Shown in pieces: positions 56,216-64,000 of a stretch of 64,000 nucleotides of DNA. The DNA is from Bacillus methanolicus PB1 (lineage in GTDB: Bacteria; Bacillota; Bacilli; Bacillales; Cytobacillaceae): contig NZ_AFEU01000001.1 of the NCBI RefSeq assembly GCF_000262755.1, positions 124,001 to 188,000 on the forward strand. The letters run 5' to 3'. The translations under genes were made by a program, and so were the position numbers. The first letter of the stretch is position 1. Each line of letters opens with the position of its first letter. The notes under the pieces are model-generated. The model searched no databases and had not been told where the DNA came from. It saw nothing but the letters and a program-made list of their open reading frames with translations.

Positions 56216-56958
56216 TGGATCATCGCCTCTTTTTCTCCATTGTTTAAATCAATCAGTTCATTCAATTTTCTTATCGCCTGCCCTATTCCGCCAACCTCAT
56301 CAATTAAACCGTATTTGACTGCATCGGTTCCGACAACATTCGTTCCAATATCCCTAGTTAAATTGCCTTTAGCAAACATAAGATCTTTAAAGGTTTCCGC
56401 CGAAATATTCGAATTCTTTGTAACAAAATTGATTACTCTTTCCTGCATTTTATCCAGATATTCGAACGTCTGGGGAACCCCAATCACCAATCCGGTTAAT
56501 CGAATTGGGTGAATCGTCATTGTTGCCGTTTCAGCGATAAAAGAATAGCTGCAAGAAACAGCAATCGGTACGCCGATTGAATGACCTCCCCCAAGCACAA
56601 GTGAAACAGTAGGCTTTGATAATGAAGCAAGCATCTCTGAAATAGCAAGACCGGCTTCAACGTCGCCGCCTACTGTATTTAAAATTACAAGCAGCCCTTC
56701 AATATTCGGGTTTTGTTCAATAGCAACAATTTGGGGAATTATATGTTCATATTTCGTCGTCTTGTTTTGCGGCGGCAGCTGTATATGGCCTTCAATCTGA
56801 CCGACAATTGCCAAGCAATGAATCTTTGAATCCTGTGACAATTGCGGAACATTCGTCTGGCCAAGTTGATGAATTTTTTCAATTATATTTGGTTGCTTTT
56901 CATCATTTTGCTGGTCTTCACCATAATATTCTGAACTTTGTCTTGACTCTTTATCCAT
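56212..56958 (-). CDS. tepA: ClpP-like protease TepA (YmfB)
   Basis: TepA is a ClpP-fold serine protease linked to protein translocation and spore germination studies in Bacillus. The 248-residue protein has a ~60-residue hydrophilic N-terminal extension, then the ClpP fold with nucleophile serine in GGGHSIGVP, histidine in MTIHPIRL and aspartate in LTRDIGTN. The Gly-rich loop INTVGGD is [11 protein letters not shown] here. No signal peptide is seen, so cytoplasmic. AGGGAG precedes the ATG; ylzJ follows with a four-base overlap. Confidence 0.93.
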   Translation of the reverse strand: MDKESRQSSEYYGEDQQNDEKQPNIIEKIHQLGQTNVPQLSQDSKIHCLAIVGQIEGHIQLPPQNKTTKYEHIIPQIVAIEQNPNIEGLLVILNTVGGDVEAGLAISEMLASLSKPTVSLVLGGGHSIGVPIAVSCSYSFIAETATMTIHPIRLTGLVIGVPQTFEYLDKMQERVINFVTKNSNISAETFKDLMFAKGNLTRDIGTNVVGTDAVKYGLIDEVGGIGQAIRKLNELIDLNNGEKEAMIQ

Positions 56959-57095
56959 TTATTTTTCTCCCTTCCATCATGATATTGTTAGTATAGTCCA
57001 GGAAGTCTATTTCATGCGAAGGGATCGACCAGATCTAACAAGAATCGGCCGATAAATGATAAAAAATTGCTTAAATTCGAATCTTTAAATGGAAT

Positions 57096-57130
57096 AAAAA
57101 AAGGCGCCGGCTACTCAATCCGGTGCCCAG
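57096..57130 (-). terminator. Terminator after rnjB
   Basis: On the minus strand GGGCACCGGATTGAGTAGCCGGCGCC: GGCACCGG pairs with CCGGCGCC (one mismatch), followed by TTTTTTT. Confidence 0.88.
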
Positions 57131-57143
57131 CTAATTATTTGCT

Positions 57144-58811
57144 TTAGATTTCCATAATAATAGGTAAAATCATTGGCCGCCTTTTTGTTTTTTCAAAGAG
57201 ATATTGATTTAGTGAATCCCGCATATCCTGTTTTAAACTCGACCAATCAAAAGAATCTTTTGATATACTTTTATCAACAATTTCTTTGACTAAATCAATT
57301 GACTCCTCTATTAATTTCTCTGATTCACGGACATAAACGAAGCCGCGGGAAATAATTTCAGGCCCTGCGGCGATCTTTTTCTCGCTCTTGCTTAATGTTA
57401 CGACGACGATAAGTGTTCCGTCCTGCGACAAAAGCTTCCGATCTCTCAATACGATGTTTCCAACATCGCCGACACCGTTGCCGTCAATTAACACATTCCC
57501 GGCCTGAACGCGGCCGCTCAGCTGCATTTTTCCATTCTTAAATTCAAGAATTTCTCCTTTATCAACAATATGGATTTGGCTGTGTGAAAAACCGCACTCC
57601 ATGGCGATTTTTGCGTGAGCTTTCAGCATGCGGTACTCTCCATGAACCGGAACAAAAAATTTCGGTTTCATTAAATTCAGCATAAACTTTAATTCTTCCT
57701 GGCTGCCGTGGCTTGATGCCTTGATAATGCTTTTGCTGGAAACTACATTGGCCCCTGCCCGATAAACCATATCAATTGTTTTAGAAATAAACAGTTCGCT
57801 GCAATTTAATGGAGACGCAGCGATTATGACCGTATCCCCGGACTGAATATTAATCTGCTTGTGTGTCTGTTTTGCCATTTTTTGCAATGCTTCGAGCGGC
57901 TCACCTTGATCACCTGTTGTCAGCAATACGATTTCGTTATTTGGATATTGGCTGACTTCCTGAACAGGAATGATTAACTCTTCATGAACTTCCAAATAGC
58001 CAAAATCAAGCGCAATATCAAAAACTCGCTCAAGTCTTTTTCCCAATACAGCTACTTTTCTTCCGATTTCAAATGCAGAATTAAAAATATGTTGTATTCG
58101 ATTTATATCTGAAGCGAAACAGGCAGCAATAATTCTTCCCGGTGCATTGTAAAATATATCAGACATTTCTCTTGCAACAATCGCTTCTGAAGTAGTATAT
58201 CCCGGTTTTTCCGCTTCAGTGCTATCTGAAAGCAAACATAAAACTCCTTGGTCACCGATGTTTGCCATTTTTCCGATTTCAGGTTGATATAACTTACCGG
58301 CAGCCTGGTCAAATTTAAAATCTCCGGTATGTACAATAATTCCTTCTGAAGTATGAAAGCATATTCCGACTGAATCAGGGATGCTGTGATTTGTTTTAAA
58401 AAAGCTGACATCAACCGATTCAAATTGAAGTCTCGAGTTCGCATAAATTTCTTGAAAATTGGCGTTTCCTTTATATTCTTTTTCTTTCAATTTTGCTCTG
58501 GCAAGCGCCAATGTTAACCTTGTTCCATAAACAGGCACATTCAGTTTGGAGATTACATAATATAAAGCTCCAATATGGTCCTCATGGCCGTGCGTAAGGA
58601 AAATTGCTTTTACTCTGTCCTTATTTTCAATCAAATAAGAAATATCTGGAATTACAATATCAATCCCGAGCATTTCGTTCTCCGGGAACATTAAACCTGT
58701 ATCAACGATGAATATCTCTCCGTCCACTTCAACAAGGTACATATTTTTTCCGATTTCCCCTACCCCTCCCAGAGCAATAAGCTTGATGCTTTCGTTCTTT
58801 CTACTATTCAC
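57144..58811 (-). CDS. rnjB: Ribonuclease J2-type enzyme RnjB
   Basis: RNase J enzymes are 5'-exo- and endonucleases of the metallo-beta-lactamase/beta-CASP fold. The 555-residue protein has the zinc motif THGHEDHIGA, HTGDFKFD, beta-CASP residues and a C-terminal domain (VHGEYRMLKAHAKIA, HSQIHIV). Position between tepA and dapA identifies it as rnjB rather than rnjA. Its HGHEDH motif looks complete; B. subtilis J2 is weaker than J1, and I recall its motif as partly changed, so this one may be more active. Downstream of dapA by about 150 bases. Confidence 0.9.
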   Translation of the reverse strand: MNSRKNESIKLIALGGVGEIGKNMYLVEVDGEIFIVDTGLMFPENEMLGIDIVIPDISYLIENKDRVKAIFLTHGHEDHIGALYYVISKLNVPVYGTRLTLALARAKLKEKEYKGNANFQEIYANSRLQFESVDVSFFKTNHSIPDSVGICFHTSEGIIVHTGDFKFDQAAGKLYQPEIGKMANIGDQGVLCLLSDSTEAEKPGYTTSEAIVAREMSDIFYNAPGRIIAACFASDINRIQHIFNSAFEIGRKVAVLGKRLERVFDIALDFGYLEVHEELIIPVQEVSQYPNNEIVLLTTGDQGEPLEALQKMAKQTHKQINIQSGDTVIIAASPLNCSELFISKTIDMVYRAGANVVSSKSIIKASSHGSQEELKFMLNLMKPKFFVPVHGEYRMLKAHAKIAMECGFSHSQIHIVDKGEILEFKNGKMQLSGRVQAGNVLIDGNGVGDVGNIVLRDRKLLSQDGTLIVVVTLSKSEKKIAAGPEIISRGFVYVRESEKLIEESIDLVKEIVDKSISKDSFDWSSLKQDMRDSLNQYLFEKTKRRPMILPIIMEI

Positions 58812-58923
58812 TTTGATTAATTACCTCCTATGTTGTAAATGCCGACCTAAGATCAGTTAAAGATATTATACTTTAAGAAAGAAAATCTTTACAACCATAT
58901 TTAGTTTCGACATTACTATTCAA

Positions 58924-58956
58924 TAAAAAAAAGCCAACCACTAAGGATTGGCCTTC
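58924..58956 (-). terminator. Terminator after dapA
   Basis: On the minus strand GGCCAATCCTTAGTGGTTGGCTTTTTTTT: GCCAATCC pairs with GGTTGGC, then T8. Confidence 0.9.
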
Positions 58957-58962
58957 GAAATT

Positions 58963-59835
58963 TTATAAAGCATTTAATAATGCTGCCACTGTATTTCGCT
59001 CTTGTTCAGTAAGCGGAACAAGAGGCAAGCGAACCGAACCGACATCCATGCCTTTAATTTGCAAAGCAGTTTTAACCGGTACAGGGTTTGGAGCGATAAA
59101 TAATCCATCCATAAGCGGAAGCAGCTTTTGATGAATTTTTGCCGCACGTTCATAATCTCCATTTAAAAATGCACTGATCATTTCTTGCATTTCATTTCCG
59201 ATAACATGGGATGCCACAGAAATAACCCCGGTTCCGCCAATGGACAGTACTGGCAAGGTTAAACCGTCGTCTCCGCTATACAAAAGAAAATCGTCATCTG
59301 TATTGGCAATAATTTGCGTCATCGCACTAAGATTCCCGCCTGCTTCTTTGATACCAACAATGTTCGGAATCTTGGACAAACGGATGACCGTTTCAGGCTC
59401 GATATTCACAACAGATCTTCCGGGAATGTTATAAATGATAACAGGAAGGGATGTACTTTCAGCAATTGCCTTAAAATGTTGATATAATCCTTCCTGGTTT
59501 GGTTTGTTATAATACGGAGCAACTGCCAAAATCGCATCGACGCCCATTTTTTCTGCTTTTTTTGTCATTTCGATTGAATCATAAGTATTATTGCTTCCGG
59601 TGCCTGCAATAACAGGGACTCTTTTTTCAACTACTTTTACTACATGCTGAAAAAGCGCCAATTTTTCTTCTTTTGTAAGTGTGGCTGACTCTCCAGTAGT
59701 ACCGACAACAACTAAAGAATCTGAACCATTATTAATTAAATGATTCACGAGTTGCGTTGTTTTTGCAAAATCAATATGACCTTTGTTATCAAATGGTGTA
59801 ACCATAGCTGTTGATATTCGACCAAAAGAAACCAT
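58963..59835 (-). CDS. dapA: 4-hydroxy-tetrahydrodipicolinate synthase
   Basis: DapA condenses pyruvate with aspartate semialdehyde, the first step dedicated to diaminopimelate/lysine and also feeding dipicolinate in spores. The 290-residue (beta/alpha)8 enzyme has the Schiff-base lysine K163 in VGIKEAGG, catalytic Y135 in VIIYNIPGR and GTTGESATL. AGGAGG precedes the ATG. It is downstream of dapG (14-base gap) and asd in the dpaA-dpaB-asd-dapG-dapA block typical of Bacillus. Product supply for DpaA/DpaB thus sits in one region. Confidence 0.97.
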   Translation of the reverse strand: MVSFGRISTAMVTPFDNKGHIDFAKTTQLVNHLINNGSDSLVVVGTTGESATLTKEEKLALFQHVVKVVEKRVPVIAGTGSNNTYDSIEMTKKAEKMGVDAILAVAPYYNKPNQEGLYQHFKAIAESTSLPVIIYNIPGRSVVNIEPETVIRLSKIPNIVGIKEAGGNLSAMTQIIANTDDDFLLYSGDDGLTLPVLSIGGTGVISVASHVIGNEMQEMISAFLNGDYERAAKIHQKLLPLMDGLFIAPNPVPVKTALQIKGMDVGSVRLPLVPLTEQERNTVAALLNAL

Positions 59836-59849
59836 CTTTTAGCTCCTCC

Positions 59850-61091
59850 TCACTCTATCCGTTCAAACTCCCGCATCTCTTTTTCGAGCTGGAATGCGTC
59901 GTGCAATGCTTTCACTGCATTTACTAGATCCTCTTGTTTAACTAAGACCCAGATGGTCGTGTGGCTGTCAGCAGATTGTAAAATACGAATTCCCTTTTCT
60001 GACAGCGCTGTTACAATTTTTGATGCAACGCCAGGAACTCCGGCCATACCTGCACCGACAACAGAAACCTTTGCACAATCACGTTCTACAACCGGTTCAT
60101 GTCCCAAATCAGTCAATATTTTAATGGCATGGTCTGCCATATCATTCATTACAGTATAGACGACCCCGTTTGGCGATATATTAATCAAATCAACACTGAT
60201 TTTTTCGTTTGCCATTGCTTTAAATACTTCCGCTTGTAAATTATACTGATCTTTTTTAGCGAAAACTTTTATCTGTGTTACATTTGGAACGTGGGCAATT
60301 CCAGTTACCGGCCGTTCACGAATGTCGCTTCCCCGGCTGTTTTTGCTGAGTGACGTGACTAAGGTGCCGGGGCTGTCCGAATAAGTAGATCTGATCCTGA
60401 TCGGAATTTTTGCCTGCATGGCTATTTCTACGGCCCGGGGGTGTATTACTTTTGCTCCCTGATAGGCCATATTGCATACTTCGGTATAAGTAACTACCGA
60501 TAAAGGACGAGCATTTTCAACGATTCGCGGATCGGCAGTCATGATCCCCTCAACATCGGTAAAAATGTCAATCCATTCGACATTAAGCGCTGCCCCCAGC
60601 GCAGCAGCTGATGTATCGCTTCCACCACGGCCAATGGTCGTTATATCGCCATTCTTCGCAGCACCCTGAAAACCGGCCACGACAACTACATCGTTTTGTT
60701 CTAATTCCATTAAAAGCCTGTCACATTTCATTTCAATGATTTTTGCATTTGTATGATCGCTGTTTGTCCGGAAACCTGCCTGGGCACCGGTTAAAGCGGC
60801 AACGCGTATACCGTGTTCAACAAGCATGTTTGTAAAAACAATGCTTGAGATTATTTCCCCGCAAGAAAGAAGCAGATCCTGCTCGCGTTTGCTTACTTTA
60901 CTCGCATTGCCTCCGATTAGCGACAAGAGGGTATCGGTTGCATACGGTTCTCCTTTTCGTCCCATCGCTGATACAACAACTACAACCTTGTAGCCTTCTG
61001 CCAGAGCTTTCTCTATATGCCTTTTTGCATTCTTCCGGCTTTTATCGTCACGGACTGAAGTGCCCCCGAATTTTTGAACGATTATTTTCAT
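59850..61091 (-). CDS. dapG: Aspartokinase I (DapG type)
   Basis: Aspartokinase phosphorylates aspartate. The 413-residue enzyme has the kinase start VQKFGGTSVRDD, GFQGAAKNGDITTIGRGGSDTSA, and two C-terminal ACT domains (VTQIKVFAKKDQYNLQ; AKVSVVGAGMAGVPG). Its position between asd and dapA makes it DapG, the diaminopimelate-sensitive isozyme of B. subtilis, not lysC. No lysine riboswitch is seen upstream. It lies 32 bases after asd. Confidence 0.96.
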   Translation of the reverse strand: MKIIVQKFGGTSVRDDKSRKNAKRHIEKALAEGYKVVVVVSAMGRKGEPYATDTLLSLIGGNASKVSKREQDLLLSCGEIISSIVFTNMLVEHGIRVAALTGAQAGFRTNSDHTNAKIIEMKCDRLLMELEQNDVVVVAGFQGAAKNGDITTIGRGGSDTSAAALGAALNVEWIDIFTDVEGIMTADPRIVENARPLSVVTYTEVCNMAYQGAKVIHPRAVEIAMQAKIPIRIRSTYSDSPGTLVTSLSKNSRGSDIRERPVTGIAHVPNVTQIKVFAKKDQYNLQAEVFKAMANEKISVDLINISPNGVVYTVMNDMADHAIKILTDLGHEPVVERDCAKVSVVGAGMAGVPGVASKIVTALSEKGIRILQSADSHTTIWVLVKQEDLVNAVKALHDAFQLEKEMREFERIE

Positions 61092-61123
61092 CGTAACACC
61101 TCATAATTGAGCTCAATCCCCAT

Positions 61124-62179
61124 TTATTTGTTTCTGATAAGATCTAATTTGATCAGGCTTTCTGCGATTTGCACAGAATTCCAGGCTGCACCCTTTAGAA
61201 GATTATCAGAGACAATCCACATATGGAATCCGTTTGCCTCATCAAGGTCTTTTCGAATTCGTCCAACGAAAACTTCGTTTTTGCCTACACAGTCAGCAGG
61301 CATCGGATAAATTTGGTTTTCAATATCGTCTTGAAGTACGACTCCCGGAGCACTCGCGAGGATTTCTTTGCATTCCTGTACGGTTAATCCTTCTTTTTCC
61401 ACTTCTATATAAACCGATTCAGAATGACCAGTCGCAACAGGCAAACGGACACAAGTTGCCGCAATTTTAAGGTCAGGAAGACTCATTATTTTCTTCGTTT
61501 CATTTATCATTTTCATTTCTTCAAAAGTATAGCCGTTTTCCTGGAATTTATCAATTTGCGGAATCGCGTTAAAAGCAATTTGATAATGTTTTTTTTCAGA
61601 TTTAACCGGTAAAAATTTTGGCTCAAAAGGTTCATTATTTAAGATCGCTCTTGTCTGCTCGTATAATTCTTCCACTGCTTGAGCACCTGAGCCTGAAACT
61701 GCCTGGTAAGTTGATACGATCACCTTTTTCAGACCGTACTTTTGGCGAATTGGTTCCAATGCTGTAACCATTTGAATGGTTGAACAGTTTGGATTGGCAA
61801 TAATTCCGTTATGTTCATGAAGCGCAAATTCGTTTACTTCAGGAACGACAAGCGGAACATCCGCATCCATACGAAAAGCACTAGTATTATCTACAACGAC
61901 CGCACCGCGTTTTACCGCTTCAGGAGCAAGCTCTTTGGACACACTGCCGCCTGCACTGAATAAAGCGATATCTACCCCTTCAAAGCTTTCAGGTTTCGCT
62001 TCCTGTACAGTGACTTCTTCACCATTAAATAGAACTGTTTTCCCTGCAGATCGGGCCGAGGATAAAAGAGTGATCTTGCCTACCGGAAAATTACGATTTT
62101 CCAGCGTTTTTAACATTTGTTGACCAACTGCTCCTGTTGCACCAACCACTGCTATATGAAGACCATTTTTTAGACCCAT
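61124..62179 (-). CDS. asd: Aspartate-semialdehyde dehydrogenase
   Basis: Asd reduces aspartyl phosphate to the semialdehyde with NADPH, the branch point for lysine, threonine and methionine. The 351-residue enzyme has the nucleotide motif [12 protein letters not shown], catalytic C132 in NPNCSTIQM and [12 protein letters not shown] with the active-site His. It is B. subtilis-like in size. GGAAGGAG precedes the ATG. Followed by dapG; about 180 bases separate it from dpaB. Confidence 0.97.
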   Translation of the reverse strand: MGLKNGLHIAVVGATGAVGQQMLKTLENRNFPVGKITLLSSARSAGKTVLFNGEEVTVQEAKPESFEGVDIALFSAGGSVSKELAPEAVKRGAVVVDNTSAFRMDADVPLVVPEVNEFALHEHNGIIANPNCSTIQMVTALEPIRQKYGLKKVIVSTYQAVSGSGAQAVEELYEQTRAILNNEPFEPKFLPVKSEKKHYQIAFNAIPQIDKFQENGYTFEEMKMINETKKIMSLPDLKIAATCVRLPVATGHSESVYIEVEKEGLTVQECKEILASAPGVVLQDDIENQIYPMPADCVGKNEVFVGRIRKDLDEANGFHMWIVSDNLLKGAAWNSVQIAESLIKLDLIRNK

Positions 62180-62359
62180 GTATAGTTCTCCTTCCGCTTC
62201 ATTTAATATATTTTCTATTGCTCAACAATTGAGAATGAATACACAGAAGGCGGCTCTTCTTAATAAGGACCGCCATCTCAATAATATCATTTATTTTATC
62301 ATATTCATTCATGAAAGGAATAAATTTTTTGAATTATTGCCGGAAAAAGTATGGGGATC

Positions 62360-62959
62360 TCAATTTCCATCGCGGAACCTTTCAACAATTACGGGCTGCA
62401 GCTGTTTTCCATTCATGGCCGCGATGATCGTTTCTTCGAGCATCGACATTCTGGCAACCATTGAATTTGGCTTTTTTATCGGATCATCCTGACCAAAAGG
62501 GACAAAGTAAATATTTTTAGTGGCCATCAATCTCATTAAATTTACTCCATTTAATCCTAATGCATCATTTGTGGAAATTCCTAATACGACCGGTTTTTGG
62601 TTCCGCATTGTAGCTTTGGCAGCCATTAATACAGGAGAGTCTGTCATTGCGTTCGCAAGTTTGCTCAAAGAGTTTCCAGTCAACGGTGCTATAACCATGC
62701 AGTCAAGGGGAATTTTAGGACCAAGAGGCTCAGCTTTTACAATTGAATCGATTACCTTGTTGCCCGTTAAATCTTCGATACGCTTGACCCAATCTTCACC
62801 TTTTCCGAACCGTGTCTCTGTATTTTTGACCGTAAACGTGACGACAGGTATCACTTCAGCTCCAGTATTCACAAGGTTTTCAATTTCAGGGTACACTTCA
62901 TCATAAGTGCAGTGAGAACCCGTTAATCCAAATCCGATTCTTTTGCCTTTTAAGCTCAT
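62360..62959 (-). CDS. dpaB: Dipicolinate synthase subunit B (SpoVFB)
   Basis: DpaA and DpaB oxidise dihydrodipicolinate to dipicolinic acid in the mother cell during sporulation. The 199-residue DpaB is a flavoprotein-fold subunit with GFGLTGSHCTYDEVYP, MVIAPLTGNSLSKLANAMTD and LGISTNDALGLNG. It overlaps dpaA by four bases (ATGA), indicating coupled translation. It ends 180 bases before asd; a weak GGCGG/CCGCC stem at 62250-62275 lies between. Confidence 0.95.
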   Translation of the reverse strand: MSLKGKRIGFGLTGSHCTYDEVYPEIENLVNTGAEVIPVVTFTVKNTETRFGKGEDWVKRIEDLTGNKVIDSIVKAEPLGPKIPLDCMVIAPLTGNSLSKLANAMTDSPVLMAAKATMRNQKPVVLGISTNDALGLNGVNLMRLMATKNIYFVPFGQDDPIKKPNSMVARMSMLEETIIAAMNGKQLQPVIVERFRDGN

Positions 62960-63858
62960 TCTTCATTCCCCTTTCTTTTTTGCAGGTCATTTTTCAGCAA
63001 TTGAGCAAGAATATTTGCTAGAATTTTTCCGGCGGTTTTCGGTGCAACAATTCCTGGAAGCCCCGGTGCAAGCAATGCTTTAATGCCTCGCTTTTCTGCG
63101 TAACGAAAATCCGTCCCTCCCGGTTTCGAAGCTAAATCAATGATCAACGTATGAGCCGGCATTTTTGAAATGACCGAAGCGTTTACAACTAAATGCGGAA
63201 TCGTATTAATGCAAATATCTATGTCCTTTACGGCCTGTTGAATTTCGTTTATATGGAAAGGTGTTAAACCCATTTCCGTAATTCTGGCAATATGTTCGCT
63301 TCTTCTTGCTCCGACCTTTACCTTTGCGCCGAGAACATGAAACGTTCTTGCAACACTCATTCCGACTCTACCAAGACCAAGTACAGCCACTTTTGAACCG
63401 TGGATTGTAAAATCGGTATGCTGAATGGCCATCATAATAGTCCCTTCGACCGTAGGGATTGAATTGTAAATTGCGACATCATCTCTTTCAAATAATTGAA
63501 CTAGGCGGCGGTTTGCCTGCTTTGTTATATCATTTAGATAAGAGTTGCTGATTCCTGAATAGATCGTACAATGTTCCGGCGTTTTGGAGATATTCTCTTT
63601 AGTAAGAAACACTTTTTCATTGGAAAAAATCGTTTCGACCTGGCCTTCCAAACTTGTTCCTGGAACCGGCAATATGACAGAATCTATATTTGAAAAATCA
63701 ACTTCATCCATTTTTTCTTTAATCGCTCCGGTAAAGGCATGATCCAGTTGTTCAAATCCGATGAGAGACAGCTTGGCATCCAGTTCAGTAAGCTTGCGGA
63801 TGATTTCCAGCTGTCTAGCATCACCGCCTATGATTGCAATTTGCATTCCTGTCAGCAT
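62956..63858 (-). CDS. dpaA: Dipicolinate synthase subunit A (SpoVFA)
   Basis: The 300-residue NAD(P)-binding subunit has the Rossmann signature VAVLGLGRVGMSVARTF, the start MLTGMQIAIIGGDARQLEI and the C-terminal LLAPGLPGIVAPKTAG, all as in B. subtilis DpaA. ATG 63858 has AAGGTGAG seven bases upstream; a longer frame to 63882 lacks a site. Followed by dpaB with a four-base overlap, then asd, dapG and dapA. A candidate SigK promoter sits at 63920-63948. Confidence 0.95.
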   Translation of the reverse strand: MLTGMQIAIIGGDARQLEIIRKLTELDAKLSLIGFEQLDHAFTGAIKEKMDEVDFSNIDSVILPVPGTSLEGQVETIFSNEKVFLTKENISKTPEHCTIYSGISNSYLNDITKQANRRLVQLFERDDVAIYNSIPTVEGTIMMAIQHTDFTIHGSKVAVLGLGRVGMSVARTFHVLGAKVKVGARRSEHIARITEMGLTPFHINEIQQAVKDIDICINTIPHLVVNASVISKMPAHTLIIDLASKPGGTDFRYAEKRGIKALLAPGLPGIVAPKTAGKILANILAQLLKNDLQKRKGNEE

Positions 63859-63919
63859 GAAAATACTCACCTTCTTCTGCAAAATCCCTGCAGGAAAATG
63901 TATTGTCGAACTACTTCAA

Positions 63920-63948
63920 CATCTTATGCGCTAATGTCTTAATCGGTG
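63920..63948 (-). promoter_or_regulatory. dpaA: Candidate sigma-K promoter of dpaA
   Basis: On the minus strand CACC (63948-63945) is 16 bases from CATAAGATG (63928-63920), close to the SigK pattern mACm-N16-CATANNNTA with TG for TA. B. subtilis dpaAB (spoVF) is known to be SigK-controlled. Chance cannot be excluded. Confidence 0.4.
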
Positions 63949-63967
63949 AGTTTTCCACCTGCTGCAA

Positions 63968-64000
63968 AAGAAAATACAATAAAAAAAAGAGATCGGCTCT
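63968..64000 (-). terminator. Right-edge remains of an upstream gene's terminator
   Basis: The minus strand reads AGAGCCGATCTCTTTTTTTTATTG from the window edge: the 3' arm and T-run of a hairpin whose other arm is outside. In B. subtilis the gene preceding dpaA is ymxH. Confidence 0.4.

Noticed and set aside
59850-61400. Lysine riboswitch upstream of dapG or asd
   Set aside because: The gaps are too short (32 bases before dapG) and no L-box structure is visible.
62250-62275. GGCGG/CCGCC stem between dpaB and asd as a terminator
   Set aside because: Weak stem with large loop and no T-run on either strand.

Overview
The window is a chromosomal segment of a low-GC, endospore-forming Bacillaceae bacterium. 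Evidence: cotE, spoVS, spoVK, spoIIIE, dpaA/dpaB and sirA; the LexA box type CGAAC-N4-GTTYG; glnRA with paired GlnR operators; and a gene order that follows Bacillus subtilis from the dipicolinate/lysine genes through recA to ccdC. The species cannot be fixed from this sequence. Almost everything is on the minus strand. The plus-strand exceptions are lexA, mreBH, a small Spo0E-like gene and two decayed insertion sequences.

Layout from the left. 1-6.8 kb: the ccdC/yneI/ccdA cytochrome c maturation cluster, a Spo0E-like phosphatase, a heterodimeric ABC exporter, yneF and sirA. 7.0-7.5 kb: remnant of an IS3-family element. 7.6-12 kb: tkt, ynzC and the SOS locus yneB-yneA/lexA, divergent around three LexA boxes. 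12-20.8 kb: glnRA, ynbB, hflX, spoVK, hfq, miaA and mreBH. 20.9-30 kb: mutL, mutS, a multi-module VOC protein, cotE, ricA and miaB. 30-39 kb: 2-oxoacid:ferredoxin oxidoreductase korAB, spoVS, ymdB, rny, recA and cinA. 39-45.3 kb: pgsA, rodZ, ymfK, ymfJ, ymfI, ymfH and ymfF. 45.6-47.3 kb: a 20-bp tandem repeat array and a frameshifted IS3-family element. 47.4-53.1 kb: a Nup-type nucleoside ABC importer with its BMP lipoprotein and a GntR/HutC regulator. 53.4-63.9 kb: spoIIIE, ylzJ-tepA, rnjB, dapA-dapG-asd and dpaB-dpaA.

Functional themes: DNA repair and SOS (recA, lexA, yneA, mutSL); RNA decay and modification (rny, rnjB, ricA, hfq, miaA, miaB, ymdB); the aspartate pathway to diaminopimelate and dipicolinate; sporulation control and coat assembly; envelope biology (mreBH, rodZ, pgsA, the ymfFHI genes). 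The chromosome backbone is conventional. The unusual material lies between genes. One part is a family of nested palindromic elements built on GGGTCAGACCC, two copies of which have a near-identical ~115-bp core. The other is three unrelated tandem arrays of 20-21-bp AT-rich units. No CRISPR array, tRNA, rRNA, prophage or defence island was seen, and I found no convincing new multi-gene system.
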